The notes under the pieces were generated by a model. That model was not told the origin of the DNA, searched no databases, and worked only from the letters and a program-made list of their open reading frames with translations. A stretch of 64,000 nt of DNA, from contig JAHBYM010000002.1 in the NCBI GenBank assembly GCA_019635975.1, positions 1-64,000 on the forward strand, given 5' to 3'. The translations under genes and the position numbers were made by a program. Source of the DNA: Parvibaculum sp. (GTDB taxonomy: Bacteria; Pseudomonadota; Alphaproteobacteria; Parvibaculales; Parvibaculaceae). Positions 1 to 8,227 of the stretch are shown piece after piece. Within the stretch, counting starts at the first letter, position 1, and each line of letters begins with the position of its first letter.

Positions 1-1581
1 AAGCGCAAGTCGATCGCCGCCATCCTCAAGGAGGTGATGACCAACGAGGCCTCGGCGCTGGTCGACACCGATGCGGCGAACAAGGCCGCCGATGCCGATC
101 TCGCGCTGCAGGAGCTGGGCGCCGATTTCGCGGGGCAAGCCTATGTGACGGCAACCGTCACCGTCTGGGACGACGATCCCCGGATCGCGGCGGAGAAGTT
201 GCGGCTCGTCGAGAAGGTCATCCAGGGCCGCGACTTCACTGCGATGCCGGAGACGATCAACGCCGTCGATGCTTGGCTCGGCTCGCTGCCCGGACATGTC
301 TACGCCAATGTCCGGCAGCCGCCGATCTCGACGCTCAACCTCGCCCACATGATCCCGCTGTCGGCGGTATGGGCGGGGCCGGAACGGGACGAGCACTTCG
401 CTGCTCCCCCCTTGCTCTTCGGTAAGACCGAGGGCTCGACCCCGTTCCGGTTTTCCCTTCACGTCGGCGATGTCGGCCATATGCTGATCGTCGGCCCGAC
501 CGGCGCCGGCAAGTCGGTGCTGCTGGCGCTGATGGCGATGCAGTTCCGCCGCTACGAGGACGCGCAGATCTATCTCTTCGACAAGGGCTTCTCGGCCCGC
601 GCCGCCATTCTCGCCATGGGCGGCGCCCATCATGCGCTGGGCTCGGGCGAGGGCGAGACCGCGCTCGCCTTCCAGCCGCTCGCCCGGATCGACGAACCGG
701 CGGAACGCGGCTGGGCGGCCGAATGGATCGGCGCGCTTCTCACGCATGAGAAACTCGAGGTGACGCCGGAGGTGAAGGACGCCGTCTGGTCGGCATTGGG
801 AAGCCTCGCCTCGGCGCCGCGCGAGGAACGCACACTGACCGGCCTCTCCGTGCTCCTGCAATCGAACGCGCTCAAAGCGGCGCTCGCGCCCTACACGCTG
901 GAAGGCCCCTTCGGGCATTTGCTCGATGCGGCGGAAGACGGTCTCGCGCTTTCCGGCATCCAGTGTTTCGAGATGGAGGCGCTGCTGCACGAGAAGGGCG
1001 CGGTGATGCCGGTCCTCACCTATCTCTTCCATCGCCTGGAAGAGCGCTTCACCGGCGCGCCGACGCTCCTCATCCTCGACGAGGCCTGGGTCTATCTCGA
1101 CGACCCGCTGTTTGCTTCCCGCATCCGCGAATGGCTGAAGACACTCCGCAAGAAGAATGTCGCTGTCGTCTTCGCCACGCAGTCGCTCGCCGATATCGCC
1201 GACAGCGCCATCGCGCCCGCTATCATCGAAAGCTGTCCGCAGCGGATATTCCTCCCCAATGACCGCGCGATCGAGCCGCAGGCGCGGGCGGCTTACGAAC
1301 GCTTCGGCCTCAATGCGCGCCAGATCGAACTGATCGCTGAAGCCGTGCCGAAGCGGCATTACTATCTCCAGTCGCGACGCGGCAACCGGCTCTTCGAACT
1401 TGGTCTCGGGTCCGTCGCGCTGGCCTTTTGCGGCGCGTCCTCTCCCGCCGACCGGAAACTCATCGATCGCGTGTTGAGTGAGGCAGGACCGGCGGGCTTT
1501 GTGAGGGGATTTCTCACCGCCAAGGGCCTCGATTGGGCCGCCGATCTCATCGACCTCCAAGTCAGGGAAACATCCTCATGA
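1..1581 (+). CDS. trbE: Conjugal transfer ATPase TrbE (VirB4 family), 5' end outside window
   Basis: The reading frame is open from base 1 (K-R-K-S-I-A-A-I...), so the gene starts upstream and only about 526 C-terminal residues are present. TrbE is the VirB4-type ATPase that powers pilus assembly and substrate transfer at the inner membrane. A Walker A motif GPTGAGKSVLL lies near base 500 and a Walker B motif LLILDEAW near base 1070; FATQSLADIADS is the downstream ATPase motif usual in VirB4 proteins. The stop overlaps trbJ by four bases (ATGA). It heads the visible trbE-J-L-F-G-I order typical of P-type conjugation modules on alphaproteobacterial integrative elements. Confidence 0.93.
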   Translation, partial: KRKSIAAILKEVMTNEASALVDTDAANKAADADLALQELGADFAGQAYVTATVTVWDDDPRIAAEKLRLVEKVIQGRDFTAMPETINAVDAWLGSLPGHVYANVRQPPISTLNLAHMIPLSAVWAGPERDEHFAAPPLLFGKTEGSTPFRFSLHVGDVGHMLIVGPTGAGKSVLLALMAMQFRRYEDAQIYLFDKGFSARAAILAMGGAHHALGSGEGETALAFQPLARIDEPAERGWAAEWIGALLTHEKLEVTPEVKDAVWSALGSLASAPREERTLTGLSVLLQSNALKAALAPYTLEGPFGHLLDAAEDGLALSGIQCFEMEALLHEKGAVMPVLTYLFHRLEERFTGAPTLLILDEAWVYLDDPLFASRIREWLKTLRKKNVAVVFATQSLADIADSAIAPAIIESCPQRIFLPNDRAIEPQARAAYERFGLNARQIELIAEAVPKRHYYLQSRRGNRLFELGLGSVALAFCGASSPADRKLIDRVLSEAGPAGFVRGFLTAKGLDWAADLIDLQVRETSS

Positions 1582-2303
1582 CACGCCAGACGCTGCGGAC
1601 GATGCTGCTCGCTCTTCTCCTCACTGCCGGTCTGGTGACAACCGGCATCCGCCCCGCCGCGGCCATGACCGTCTTCGATCCCACGAACTATGTGCAGAAC
1701 CTGCTGCAGGCGGTGCGCGCACTGGAGCAGATCGACAACCAGATCCGCTCGCTCCAGAACGAGGCGGTGATGCTCGAGAACATGGCACGCCATCTGGAGC
1801 ATCTCGACCTGTCGACGCTGCAGGGCATGGTCTCGGGGCTGACAAGGATCGGCCAGCTGATGGACCAGGCCCGCGGCATCGCCTTCACCATCGAGGCGAC
1901 GCAGGCCGCACTGGAGCAAAGCTATCCCGAACGCTATGGGGCGGAGGTTGATCACGACACGCTTCTCGCCGATGCCGAACAACGCTGGCGGGATGCCATG
2001 TCGGCCTATGGCGACACGATGCGCCTGCAGGCGGGCATCGCGCGCAATGTTGAGAGCGACCAGGCGGCGCTCGTCTCGCTGGTCACCGCCTCGCAAGGCG
2101 CGGCCGGCGCACTTCAGGCGCAGCAGGCGGCGAACCAGTTGCTGGCGCTTTCAACCAAGCAACAGCTTCAGATCCAGAGCCTGATGTCGGCGCAATACCG
2201 CGCCGAAGCGCTTAATGCGGCGCGCAAGGCCCAGGCCGAGGAACAGGCCCGCGCAAGCTTCGACCGCTTCATGGGCGAGGGCAAAGCCTACGGGGCGCAG
2301 TGA
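1578..2303 (+). CDS. trbJ: P-type conjugative transfer protein TrbJ
   Basis: TrbJ (VirB5-like) is an exported minor component of the mating channel. The start at 1578 overlaps the trbE stop as ATGA and gives a clean signal peptide: MTRQ, a hydrophobic LLALLLTAGLV core, and a predicted cleavage after RPAAA. An upstream in-frame start at 1533 would bury this signal. The mature protein is alpha-helical and rich in Gln and Ala (LQNEAVMLENMARHLEHL, then LQAQQAANQLLALSTKQQLQIQSL), as expected for the family; 241 residues is a normal length. No TrbK entry-exclusion lipoprotein gene lies between it and trbL, where one often sits. Confidence 0.9.
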   Translation: MTRQTLRTMLLALLLTAGLVTTGIRPAAAMTVFDPTNYVQNLLQAVRALEQIDNQIRSLQNEAVMLENMARHLEHLDLSTLQGMVSGLTRIGQLMDQARGIAFTIEATQAALEQSYPERYGAEVDHDTLLADAEQRWRDAMSAYGDTMRLQAGIARNVESDQAALVSLVTASQGAAGALQAQQAANQLLALSTKQQLQIQSLMSAQYRAEALNAARKAQAEEQARASFDRFMGEGKAYGAQ

Positions 2304-2335
2304 CAAACGAAGAGTGAGATTGGAGAGACGAGGGC

Positions 2336-3496
2336 ATGGACGATCTCGGCGTCATCGACCGGTTCATGGAAGCCTTCACCCAAGCGATCGACAGCGGCTT
2401 CGGGCTGTTGCAGGGCGATGTCGCCTTCCTGACCGCGATCCTGATCGGCATCGACATCACGCTGGCCGGTCTCTTCTGGGCGATGGAGGAGGGCAATGTG
2501 CTCGGCCGCCTCCTGCGGAAGGTCCTCTATGTCGGCGTCTTCGCACTGATCCTGAATAATTTCGCAGGCCTCGCCGACATCATCTTCCGCTCCTTCGCAG
2601 GGCTCGGTCTTCATGCGGCGGAGAACGAACTCACCGCCGACGATCTGCTCCGGCCGGGCTATCTCGCCGGCATCGGCTTCGAGGCGGCCTGGCCGCTTCT
2701 GCAGCAGGCGGGCTCGCTGATGGGCTTCACGAGTTTCTTCAACCATGCGGTCACCATCATCGTGCTGGTCCTCGCCTGGACCGTCGTCATCGCCGCCTTC
2801 TTCATCCTGGCGGTGCAGCTCTTCATCACCATCATCGAGTTCAAGCTGACGACGCTGGCGGGCTTTGTGCTGGTGCCCTTCGCGCTCTGGACCAAAACGG
2901 CGTTTCTGGCGGAGCGCGTGCTCGGCAATGTCGTCGCCTCGGGCGTCAAGGTGATGCTGCTCGCCGTCATCATCGGCATCGGTTCCGGCTTCTTCACCGA
3001 TTTCGTGACGGCGCTTCAGGGCCGCGAGCCCAATCTCAATGACGCCATGGCACTGGTGCTGGCCTCGCTCGCCTTGGTCGGTCTCGGTATCTTCGGCCCC
3101 GGCATTGCCGCGGGCCTCGTTTCCGGCGCGCCGCAGCTCGGCGCCGGTGCGGCGGTCGGGGCGACAGGTGGCGCCGCGGCCGGTGCGGCGCTGGCGGGTG
3201 GGGCCGCACTTGGCGCCGCGCGAATGGGCTCGGCCGGGCTTTCGGCACTTCGGGCCGGTACCGGCATGGGTACCGCGACGGCCGGTGCATCGGGCATGGC
3301 GTCCGCACCGGGCGCGGTTGCATCGTTTACAGGCGGCGCCTCCACGAGCATGGCAGCGGGGACGCCCGACTGGGCGCGCCGTCTCCGCGCCGAGCAGCGC
3401 CGCCGCACCCATACCCAGACCGCGATGCAGGCGATCCGCGAAGGCGACCGGCCGGGTGCCGGCGCCAATCCTTCCTTCGATGACGGGAGGTCCTGA
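2336..3496 (+). CDS. trbL: P-type conjugative transfer protein TrbL
   Basis: Polytopic inner-membrane protein (VirB6-like) of the mating-pair apparatus, 386 residues. Roughly six hydrophobic segments cover residues 20-240 (for example AVTIIVLVLAWTVVIAAFFI and LALVGLGIFGPGIAAGLV), followed by a long Gly/Ala-rich tail (GAAVGATGGAAAGAALAGG) and a basic C terminus with RRLRAEQRRR. This layout is characteristic of TrbL. A Shine-Dalgarno-like GGAGAG precedes the ATG, and the stop overlaps the trbF start by one base (TGATG). Confidence 0.92.
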   Translation: MDDLGVIDRFMEAFTQAIDSGFGLLQGDVAFLTAILIGIDITLAGLFWAMEEGNVLGRLLRKVLYVGVFALILNNFAGLADIIFRSFAGLGLHAAENELTADDLLRPGYLAGIGFEAAWPLLQQAGSLMGFTSFFNHAVTIIVLVLAWTVVIAAFFILAVQLFITIIEFKLTTLAGFVLVPFALWTKTAFLAERVLGNVVASGVKVMLLAVIIGIGSGFFTDFVTALQGREPNLNDAMALVLASLALVGLGIFGPGIAAGLVSGAPQLGAGAAVGATGGAAAGAALAGGAALGAARMGSAGLSALRAGTGMGTATAGASGMASAPGAVASFTGGASTSMAAGTPDWARRLRAEQRRRTHTQTAMQAIREGDRPGAGANPSFDDGRS

Positions 3497-4194
3497 TGCG
3501 CTTCAAGCGTAGTGCTGAGCGATATGGCCGAACCCCCGAACCGGTCACGCCTTATCAGAAGGCGGCGCAAGCTTGGGACGAGCGCATCGGCACGGCCCGC
3601 GTTCAGGCGCGCAACTGGCGGCTGATGGCGTTTGGATGTCTTGCGCTCAGTGCCGGGCTGTCGGCCGGGCTCTACTGGCAATCGCTGCAGTCTCACGTGA
3701 CCCCCTATGTGGTAGAAATCGAGCGTTCGGGCGAGGTTCGCGCCGTGCGGCCCGCCGTCGAGAGCTATACGCCGGGCGACGCCCAGATCGCCTGGGTGCT
3801 GGCGCGCTTCATCTCGAATGTGCGCTCGCTTTCTTCCGATCCGATCGTCCTGCGGAAGAACTGGCTCGAGGCTTACGATCACGCGACCGGCCGTGCGGCG
3901 AATTTCCTCAACGAATTCGCGCGCGAAAGCGATCCCTTCAAATCGGTCGGCACGCGCAATGTCTCCGTCGAGGTGACCAGCGTGGTCCGCGTCTCGGAGC
4001 GCTCCTTTCAGGTCAAATGGCGTGAGCGGCGTTACGAGCGGGGCAGTCTCGCCGCGACGACGCGCTGGACGGCGATCCTCACCATCGCCGTTCGGCCGCC
4101 GCGCGATGCCGAGACGCTCCGAAAGAACCCGCTCGGTCTTTATGTCGAGGCGCTCGACTGGTCGCGCGAACTCAACCCCGGTGAAACCCCCTGA
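3496..4194 (+). CDS. trbF: Conjugal transfer protein TrbF
   Basis: TrbF is the VirB8-type bitopic inner-membrane assembly factor of the type IV secretion channel. The 232-residue protein has a short cytoplasmic N terminus (TPYQKAAQAWDERIGTARVQ), one membrane span near residues 40-58 (LMAFGCLALSAGLSAGLYW), and a periplasmic NTF2-like domain opening with VTPYVVEIERSGEVRAV and containing QVKWRERRYERG. The ATG overlaps the trbL stop by one base and has GGGAGG five bases upstream. It sits in the usual place between trbL and trbG. Confidence 0.93.
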   Translation: MRFKRSAERYGRTPEPVTPYQKAAQAWDERIGTARVQARNWRLMAFGCLALSAGLSAGLYWQSLQSHVTPYVVEIERSGEVRAVRPAVESYTPGDAQIAWVLARFISNVRSLSSDPIVLRKNWLEAYDHATGRAANFLNEFARESDPFKSVGTRNVSVEVTSVVRVSERSFQVKWRERRYERGSLAATTRWTAILTIAVRPPRDAETLRKNPLGLYVEALDWSRELNPGETP

Positions 4195-4208
4195 CCAAGG
4201 AGAACCAG

Positions 4209-5228
4209 ATGACCCCGATCCGTTCGTTCTTGATGGTAAGCATCTCGGCGCTTGTGTTGACCGCCTGTGCCGACAAGGTGCCGCCACCCCAGATCCGCTA
4301 TGACGCGGCCGAACTGCAACCGGCGCAGCTCGAACCTCAGGCCGCGAAGCCTGTCGAGATTGTCGCCCTGCCCGAACCGCTGCCGCTGCCGGGTCAGTTG
4401 CAACCTCTCGATACGGCGAAACCGAAGCCGGACAAGCGGGTGCCGACGGAACGGGTCGACGCCGCCAACAAGGTGGCGCTGATCGAACCTATGAGGGATG
4501 GCTATATCAATGCGATCCAGGTCTATCCCTTCACAGAAGGCGCGCTCTACCGGCTCTATGCGGCGCCGGAGCGCGTCAGCGACATCGCATTGCAGCCAGG
4601 CGAGGAACTCATCGCCGTCTCGGCCGGCGATACGGTGCGCTGGGTGATTGGTGACACGGTGAGTGGCAGCGGCGCCGGAAAACGTGTCCATGTGCTGGTG
4701 AAGCCTTTCGCCGCCGGACTCGAAACCAATCTCGTCATCACCACCGATCGCCGCGCCTATCGTCTGGCGCTCGAAAGCACCGAGACGACCGCGATGGCCG
4801 TCCTCTCCTGGACCTATCCGCGCGACGAGTTGCTCGCCTTGCAGGCGCGGAATGCGAGGGCTGATACGTCGTCCGCGATTGCGGTCGGGATCGATCTCGC
4901 CGCGCTCCGTTTCCGCTACGAGATTACGGGTGACGACCCGCCCTGGCGCCCGCTCCGCGCCTTCGACGACGGTTCGAAAGTCTATATCGAGTTTCCGATG
5001 CGGCTCGACCAGGGCGAGGCGCCGCCGCTCTTCGTGGTCGGCCCGTCGGGTGGCAGTGAACTCGTCAATTACCGTATGCGGGGTCACTACTACATTGTCG
5101 ATCGGCTTTTCGCGGCGGCGGAATTGCGTCTCGGCGAGGCGCCGCAACAAGTCGTGCGCATCAGCCGCACGGATACGGTGGCGAGCGCGGGCGACGATCG
5201 CCGCACGCGACTGCGGCCGGGACGATAG
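4209..5228 (+). CDS. trbG: Conjugal transfer outer-membrane lipoprotein TrbG
   Basis: TrbG (VirB9/CagX family) forms part of the outer-membrane core complex with TrbI. The 339-residue product begins MTPIRSFLMVSISALVLTACADK; LTAC is a good lipobox, so the mature protein should be lipidated on that cysteine. The C-terminal VirB9-like beta domain is recognisable from residue 205 (ALRFRYEITGDDPPWRPL, then KVYIEFP and YYIVDRLFAAAELRLG). AAGGAGAACC lies just before the ATG. Ten bases separate it from trbI. Confidence 0.92.
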   Translation: MTPIRSFLMVSISALVLTACADKVPPPQIRYDAAELQPAQLEPQAAKPVEIVALPEPLPLPGQLQPLDTAKPKPDKRVPTERVDAANKVALIEPMRDGYINAIQVYPFTEGALYRLYAAPERVSDIALQPGEELIAVSAGDTVRWVIGDTVSGSGAGKRVHVLVKPFAAGLETNLVITTDRRAYRLALESTETTAMAVLSWTYPRDELLALQARNARADTSSAIAVGIDLAALRFRYEITGDDPPWRPLRAFDDGSKVYIEFPMRLDQGEAPPLFVVGPSGGSELVNYRMRGHYYIVDRLFAAAELRLGEAPQQVVRISRTDTVASAGDDRRTRLRPGR

Positions 5229-5237
5229 GAGAGAGGT

Positions 5238-6506
5238 GTGACCGGTCCCGCCTCGCCTCAGGGTCAAACGCCCCCACCCGGAAAAGTCGATCCCGAAACG
5301 CTGATACTGCGCGCGAAGCCGCGCCGCGTGACGCGCTTCCGGCGCAGCGTCGTTATCGGGGTCGCGGCGGCGGGCTCGGCGACGATCTTCGCGCTCGCCT
5401 TTCTGGCGCTGGAGGGCTCAAGTTTTCGTCTCGTGGCACCGGATGGCGCGGAGCTCTACCATCCGGATCGGAAGGAGCGGGCGGAGGGGCTCACCGCGCT
5501 GCCAGAGAGCTATGATGAGATCCCGAAACCGGTGCCCGCACTCGGCGCACCGCTTCCCGGCGAGTTCGGCCGTCCGATCCTAAGACGCGAGGCGGAACTC
5601 GGTATCGACAGCAGCGCCGGTCTCCGCCCGAACTTCGTGCCGAGTGCCGAGGAGAACGACGCCCGCGCCGAACGATTGCGGCTAGCGCAACAGGCGCGGC
5701 AGGCAGCGGAAGCGGATGTGTTCTTTCAATTGAAGGGAAGAAGCAGGGGCGAGGGCAGTGCTTCGCGACCGAGGATGTCAGACGCGGGAGACAGCACAGG
5801 CTTTGAAGCCGTCGCGGCGGTCGACGACCGTCTCAACCTCGATCCGGAGCGCGACCAGAATCATCAGCAGCGCAAGCTCGATTTTATGAGCCGGGGACCG
5901 GACCGCGAGATCTACAATCCGCATGCGCTGCAGGAACCGGTCTCGGCGCATCAGCTGATGGCCGGCAGCGTCATCGCCGCGAGCCTTGTCACGGGGCTGA
6001 ATTCCGATCTGCCGGGTCTGGTTGTCGCCCAGGTGACCGAGAATATCTTCGATACGGTGAGTGGAAGAAACTTGCTGATCCCGCAGGGATCGAGGCTCAT
6101 CGGCAGTTACGACAGTGTCGTGGCTTACGGCCAGTCCCGAGCTTTGCTCGTCTGGCATCGCATCGTCATGCCGGATGGTTCCTCGATCGTGATCGACAAT
6201 CTGCCGGCGACGGATGCCGCCGGTTATGCCGGCGTCGCGGACGAGGTCGACTATCACACATGGGCACTCGTCAAGGGCGTGGCGCTCGCGACACTGCTCG
6301 GCGTCGGCACCGAACTCAGTTTCGGAGCTGAGGAGGGCGATCTCCTGCGCGCGATCAGGCAGTCGACGCAGCAGAATGTGTCGCAGGCCGGACAGCGCCT
6401 CACCGAGAAGAACCTCAACATCCAGCCGACCATCACGGTGAGGCCCGGCTGGCCGATCCGTGTCATCGTGCAAAAGGACCTGATCCTGCGCGCTTACCGA
6501 GGATGA
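5238..6506 (+). CDS. trbI: Conjugal transfer protein TrbI
   Basis: TrbI (VirB10 family) spans the envelope and couples inner-membrane ATPases to the outer-membrane core. The start is GTG at 5238 behind AGGAGAGAGG. The N terminus is Pro-rich, a single span lies near residues 37-57 (VVIGVAAAGSATIFALAFLAL), a long variable linker follows, and a VirB10 domain occupies residues 235-422: AGSVIAASLVTGLNSDLPG, TVSGRNLLIPQGSRLIGSYD, LLVWHRIVMPDGSSI and a final GWPIRVIVQKDLIL. Its stop overlaps the next start as ATGA. Confidence 0.94.
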   Translation: MTGPASPQGQTPPPGKVDPETLILRAKPRRVTRFRRSVVIGVAAAGSATIFALAFLALEGSSFRLVAPDGAELYHPDRKERAEGLTALPESYDEIPKPVPALGAPLPGEFGRPILRREAELGIDSSAGLRPNFVPSAEENDARAERLRLAQQARQAAEADVFFQLKGRSRGEGSASRPRMSDAGDSTGFEAVAAVDDRLNLDPERDQNHQQRKLDFMSRGPDREIYNPHALQEPVSAHQLMAGSVIAASLVTGLNSDLPGLVVAQVTENIFDTVSGRNLLIPQGSRLIGSYDSVVAYGQSRALLVWHRIVMPDGSSIVIDNLPATDAAGYAGVADEVDYHTWALVKGVALATLLGVGTELSFGAEEGDLLRAIRQSTQQNVSQAGQRLTEKNLNIQPTITVRPGWPIRVIVQKDLILRAYRG

Positions 6507-6817
6507 GAACCATGCCCGACCTGAAACTCGGAAAACTGCCCGACCGTATGCCGGTCAAGATCACCTTCACCGCGCCGCCCGATCTCAGCAAGGCGCTGCA
6601 GGCCTATGCCGCGCTTTATCGGGAGACTTATGGCGAAGCGGAGTCCATCTCGGAACTCATTCCCTACATGCTGCAAAGCTTTCTGGAGGCCGACCGCGGC
6701 TTTGCGAGGGCTCGGAAGGATATGCCGGATATGGAGGGCAGGGGCGCGACCACCGCCCTGGATCGCGGAAGACGAATATCGAGAGCGCAACCGCTAACAA
6801 CAGACAAGGAGGATTGA
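6503..6817 (+). CDS. DUF2274 domain-containing protein
   Basis: A small soluble protein (104 residues) with PDLKLGKLPDRMPVKITFTA near the start and a helical ALQAYAALYRETYGEAESISELIPYMLQSFLEADRGF core, which I recognise as the DUF2274 family. These genes sit directly behind trbI on many alphaproteobacterial conjugative elements; their role is unknown to me, although the shape suggests a small CopG-like regulator. The ATG at 6503 overlaps the trbI stop (ATGA); a second ATG at 6512 is possible. Confidence 0.82.
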   Translation: MRTMPDLKLGKLPDRMPVKITFTAPPDLSKALQAYAALYRETYGEAESISELIPYMLQSFLEADRGFARARKDMPDMEGRGATTALDRGRRISRAQPLTTDKED

Positions 6818-6818
6818 G

Positions 6819-7127
6819 ATGTCTGTGATCGGGATGTTCACGCCGACCAGGGAGGGTGGCTGGTCCGGCACGATTCGGACGCTCACTATCGATGCGAAGC
6901 TGCGCTTCGTGCCGAACGACAATCGGGACAGCGAACGGGCACCGGCGTTCAAACTGTTCGTTGGTCGCTCAGAGGTCGGCGCCGCATGGCGGGAGCGGGG
7001 CGGTGAGAAGGAGTATCTGAGTGTCCGGCTCGACGATCCGGTACTGGCAGCGCCCGTTCATGCGGCGCTGTTCCCGGCGGAGGGTGGGGAGGAGGCCCAT
7101 CTCGTCTGGAGGCGGCGGGAAGGTTAG
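6819..7127 (+). CDS. DUF736 domain-containing protein
   Basis: A 102-residue protein opening MSVIGMFTPTREGGWSGTIRTLTID, with AKLRFVPNDNR, APAFKLFVGRSEVGAAW and a final PVHAALFPAEGGEEAHLVWRR; this is the DUF736 pattern. DUF736 proteins are near-constant passengers of alphaproteobacterial integrative elements, and their biochemical function is not established to my knowledge. AAGGAGG lies nine bases before the ATG. It is the last gene before a strong hairpin terminator, so it closes the transfer operon. Confidence 0.85.
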   Translation: MSVIGMFTPTREGGWSGTIRTLTIDAKLRFVPNDNRDSERAPAFKLFVGRSEVGAAWRERGGEKEYLSVRLDDPVLAAPVHAALFPAEGGEEAHLVWRRREG

Positions 7128-7157
7128 ACGCGGGCCGGTGGGGCGTTTGATGATGCA

Positions 7158-7197
7158 ACAAAACCTCGGACGTTAGCCCTATGGTCCGAGGTTTTGT
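7158..7197. terminator. Perfect 14-bp hairpin closing the trb operon
   Basis: ACAAAACCTCGGAC (7158-7171) and its exact reverse complement GTCCGAGGTTTTGT (7184-7197) flank a 12-base loop. The arm ends in TTTTGT on either strand, so this can act as an intrinsic terminator in both directions. It lies 31 bases after the DUF736 stop. Confidence 0.72.
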
Positions 7198-7305
7198 GAC
7201 ACGTCTTTTGAGTGGCTCCGGCTCCAGACGGTCCGAGCCTAGCCTGCCGGCTTGGAGGCCGAATGTCTTAGAACTTTCCCAATTCTTGGGAAGGCTATAT
7301 TTTAA

Positions 7306-7378
7306 ATATGGTTTGAGACGGACTTGACAAAGTATTGTCTATCCGAACATACTTTCTTCATTGGAGGTAAAACCATAT
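7306..7378 (+). promoter_or_regulatory. abiE promoter flanked by a 9-bp inverted repeat
   Basis: TTGACA (7324-7329) and CATACT (7348-7353), 18 bases apart, form a good sigma-70-type promoter in an AT-rich stretch. It is bracketed by ATATGGTTT (7306-7314) and its exact reverse complement AAACCATAT (7370-7378). AbiEi proteins are known to repress their own operon by binding inverted repeats, so this pair is a reasonable operator candidate. A GGAGGT at 7363-7368 has no start codon at a useful distance. The untranslated leader to the abiEi ATG is about 60 bases. Confidence 0.55.
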
Positions 7379-7417
7379 CTGATATATTTCTTTTTCCGAT
7401 TATAAGAAAGTCTGATC

Positions 7418-8227
7418 ATGTCCCGGCTCGTTTCAGCCCCGTTTTTCAGCGCCAGGCCGGTCTTCGACCGGGCCGAGTATGCCGCCGCGGTCGGCCGTCG
7501 CCCCGACGACAAGGTGGTCACGGCGATGCTCTCCCAGCATCTTCGGGCCGGCAATATCAAGCGCATCGCGCGGGGCGTTTTCGCGTCCGTCCCAAAGCAT
7601 GCCGATTCCGCCAAGTGGTCGGTCGATCGTTTCCTGGCGGCATCCCGCCTGCGGCGCGGCGGCGTTATCGCCTATCACTCGGCCCTCGAGCTTCACGGCT
7701 GTGCTTATACGGAAGGCCACGAGGTGCAGGTCATCGCACCCGGCGAGCCGGGCGTCGTCGAGACTGCGGATTTCTCGTGCCGGTTCGTGAAACCGCCGCG
7801 TGGCATCGCCTCGAAAAACGGAAGCCTGATGGACGGCGTTACGGTCGTCGATCGCATGGGGCTCGACGTTCGCGTAACGACAATCGAGCGGACGATCGCC
7901 GACCTTTTTGATCGGTATGATCTTGCCGGCGGCGCAGAGGAGCTTTTCAATTCGCTTGACTTGGTCGCGCGCGTCGACACCGCCGCCTTGGTCCGGCATG
8001 CACGCGCGCTCGGCAACGCGACGGCGGTCGGCGCCTTGGGATATTGGCTGGAGCGCGAACAGGACCGGCTCGATGTAGAAAGCGCCGCGCTCAAAAAGCT
8101 GCACGCGCTCGCCCCGCGACAAGCGCGATACGCCTTAGCCACCAAACCGGGCGAAGGCCGGACGGCCGCGGGGTGGAACGTGATCCTGCCCGTTGAGGTC
8201 ATAGAGCCTCAGTTCGAGGGGGTGTAA
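7418..8227 (+). CDS. abiEi: Type IV toxin-antitoxin system AbiEi-family antitoxin
   Basis: The 269-residue protein has an N-terminal winged-helix domain (RAEYAAAVGRRPDDKVVTAMLSQHLRAGNIKRIARGVFASVP) followed by the AbiEi antitoxin domain (RRGGVIAYHSALELHG, then TTIERTIADLFDRYDLAGG). AbiEi neutralises AbiEii and represses the operon. The stop is immediately followed by the abiEii ATG, so the two are translationally coupled. G+C in the leader is far lower than in the gene. A weak AAGAAAG precedes the ATG. The position at the end of a conjugative element fits a maintenance or anti-phage role. Confidence 0.88.
   Translation: MSRLVSAPFFSARPVFDRAEYAAAVGRRPDDKVVTAMLSQHLRAGNIKRIARGVFASVPKHADSAKWSVDRFLAASRLRRGGVIAYHSALELHGCAYTEGHEVQVIAPGEPGVVETADFSCRFVKPPRGIASKNGSLMDGVTVVDRMGLDVRVTTIERTIADLFDRYDLAGGAEELFNSLDLVARVDTAALVRHARALGNATAVGALGYWLEREQDRLDVESAALKKLHALAPRQARYALATKPGEGRTAAGWNVILPVEVIEPQFEGV

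Noticed and set aside
7324-7911. 195-residue frame starting at TTG inside the abiE promoter
   Set aside because: The TTG is the -35 element, and the frame overlaps abiEi, whose protein is clearly family-like.
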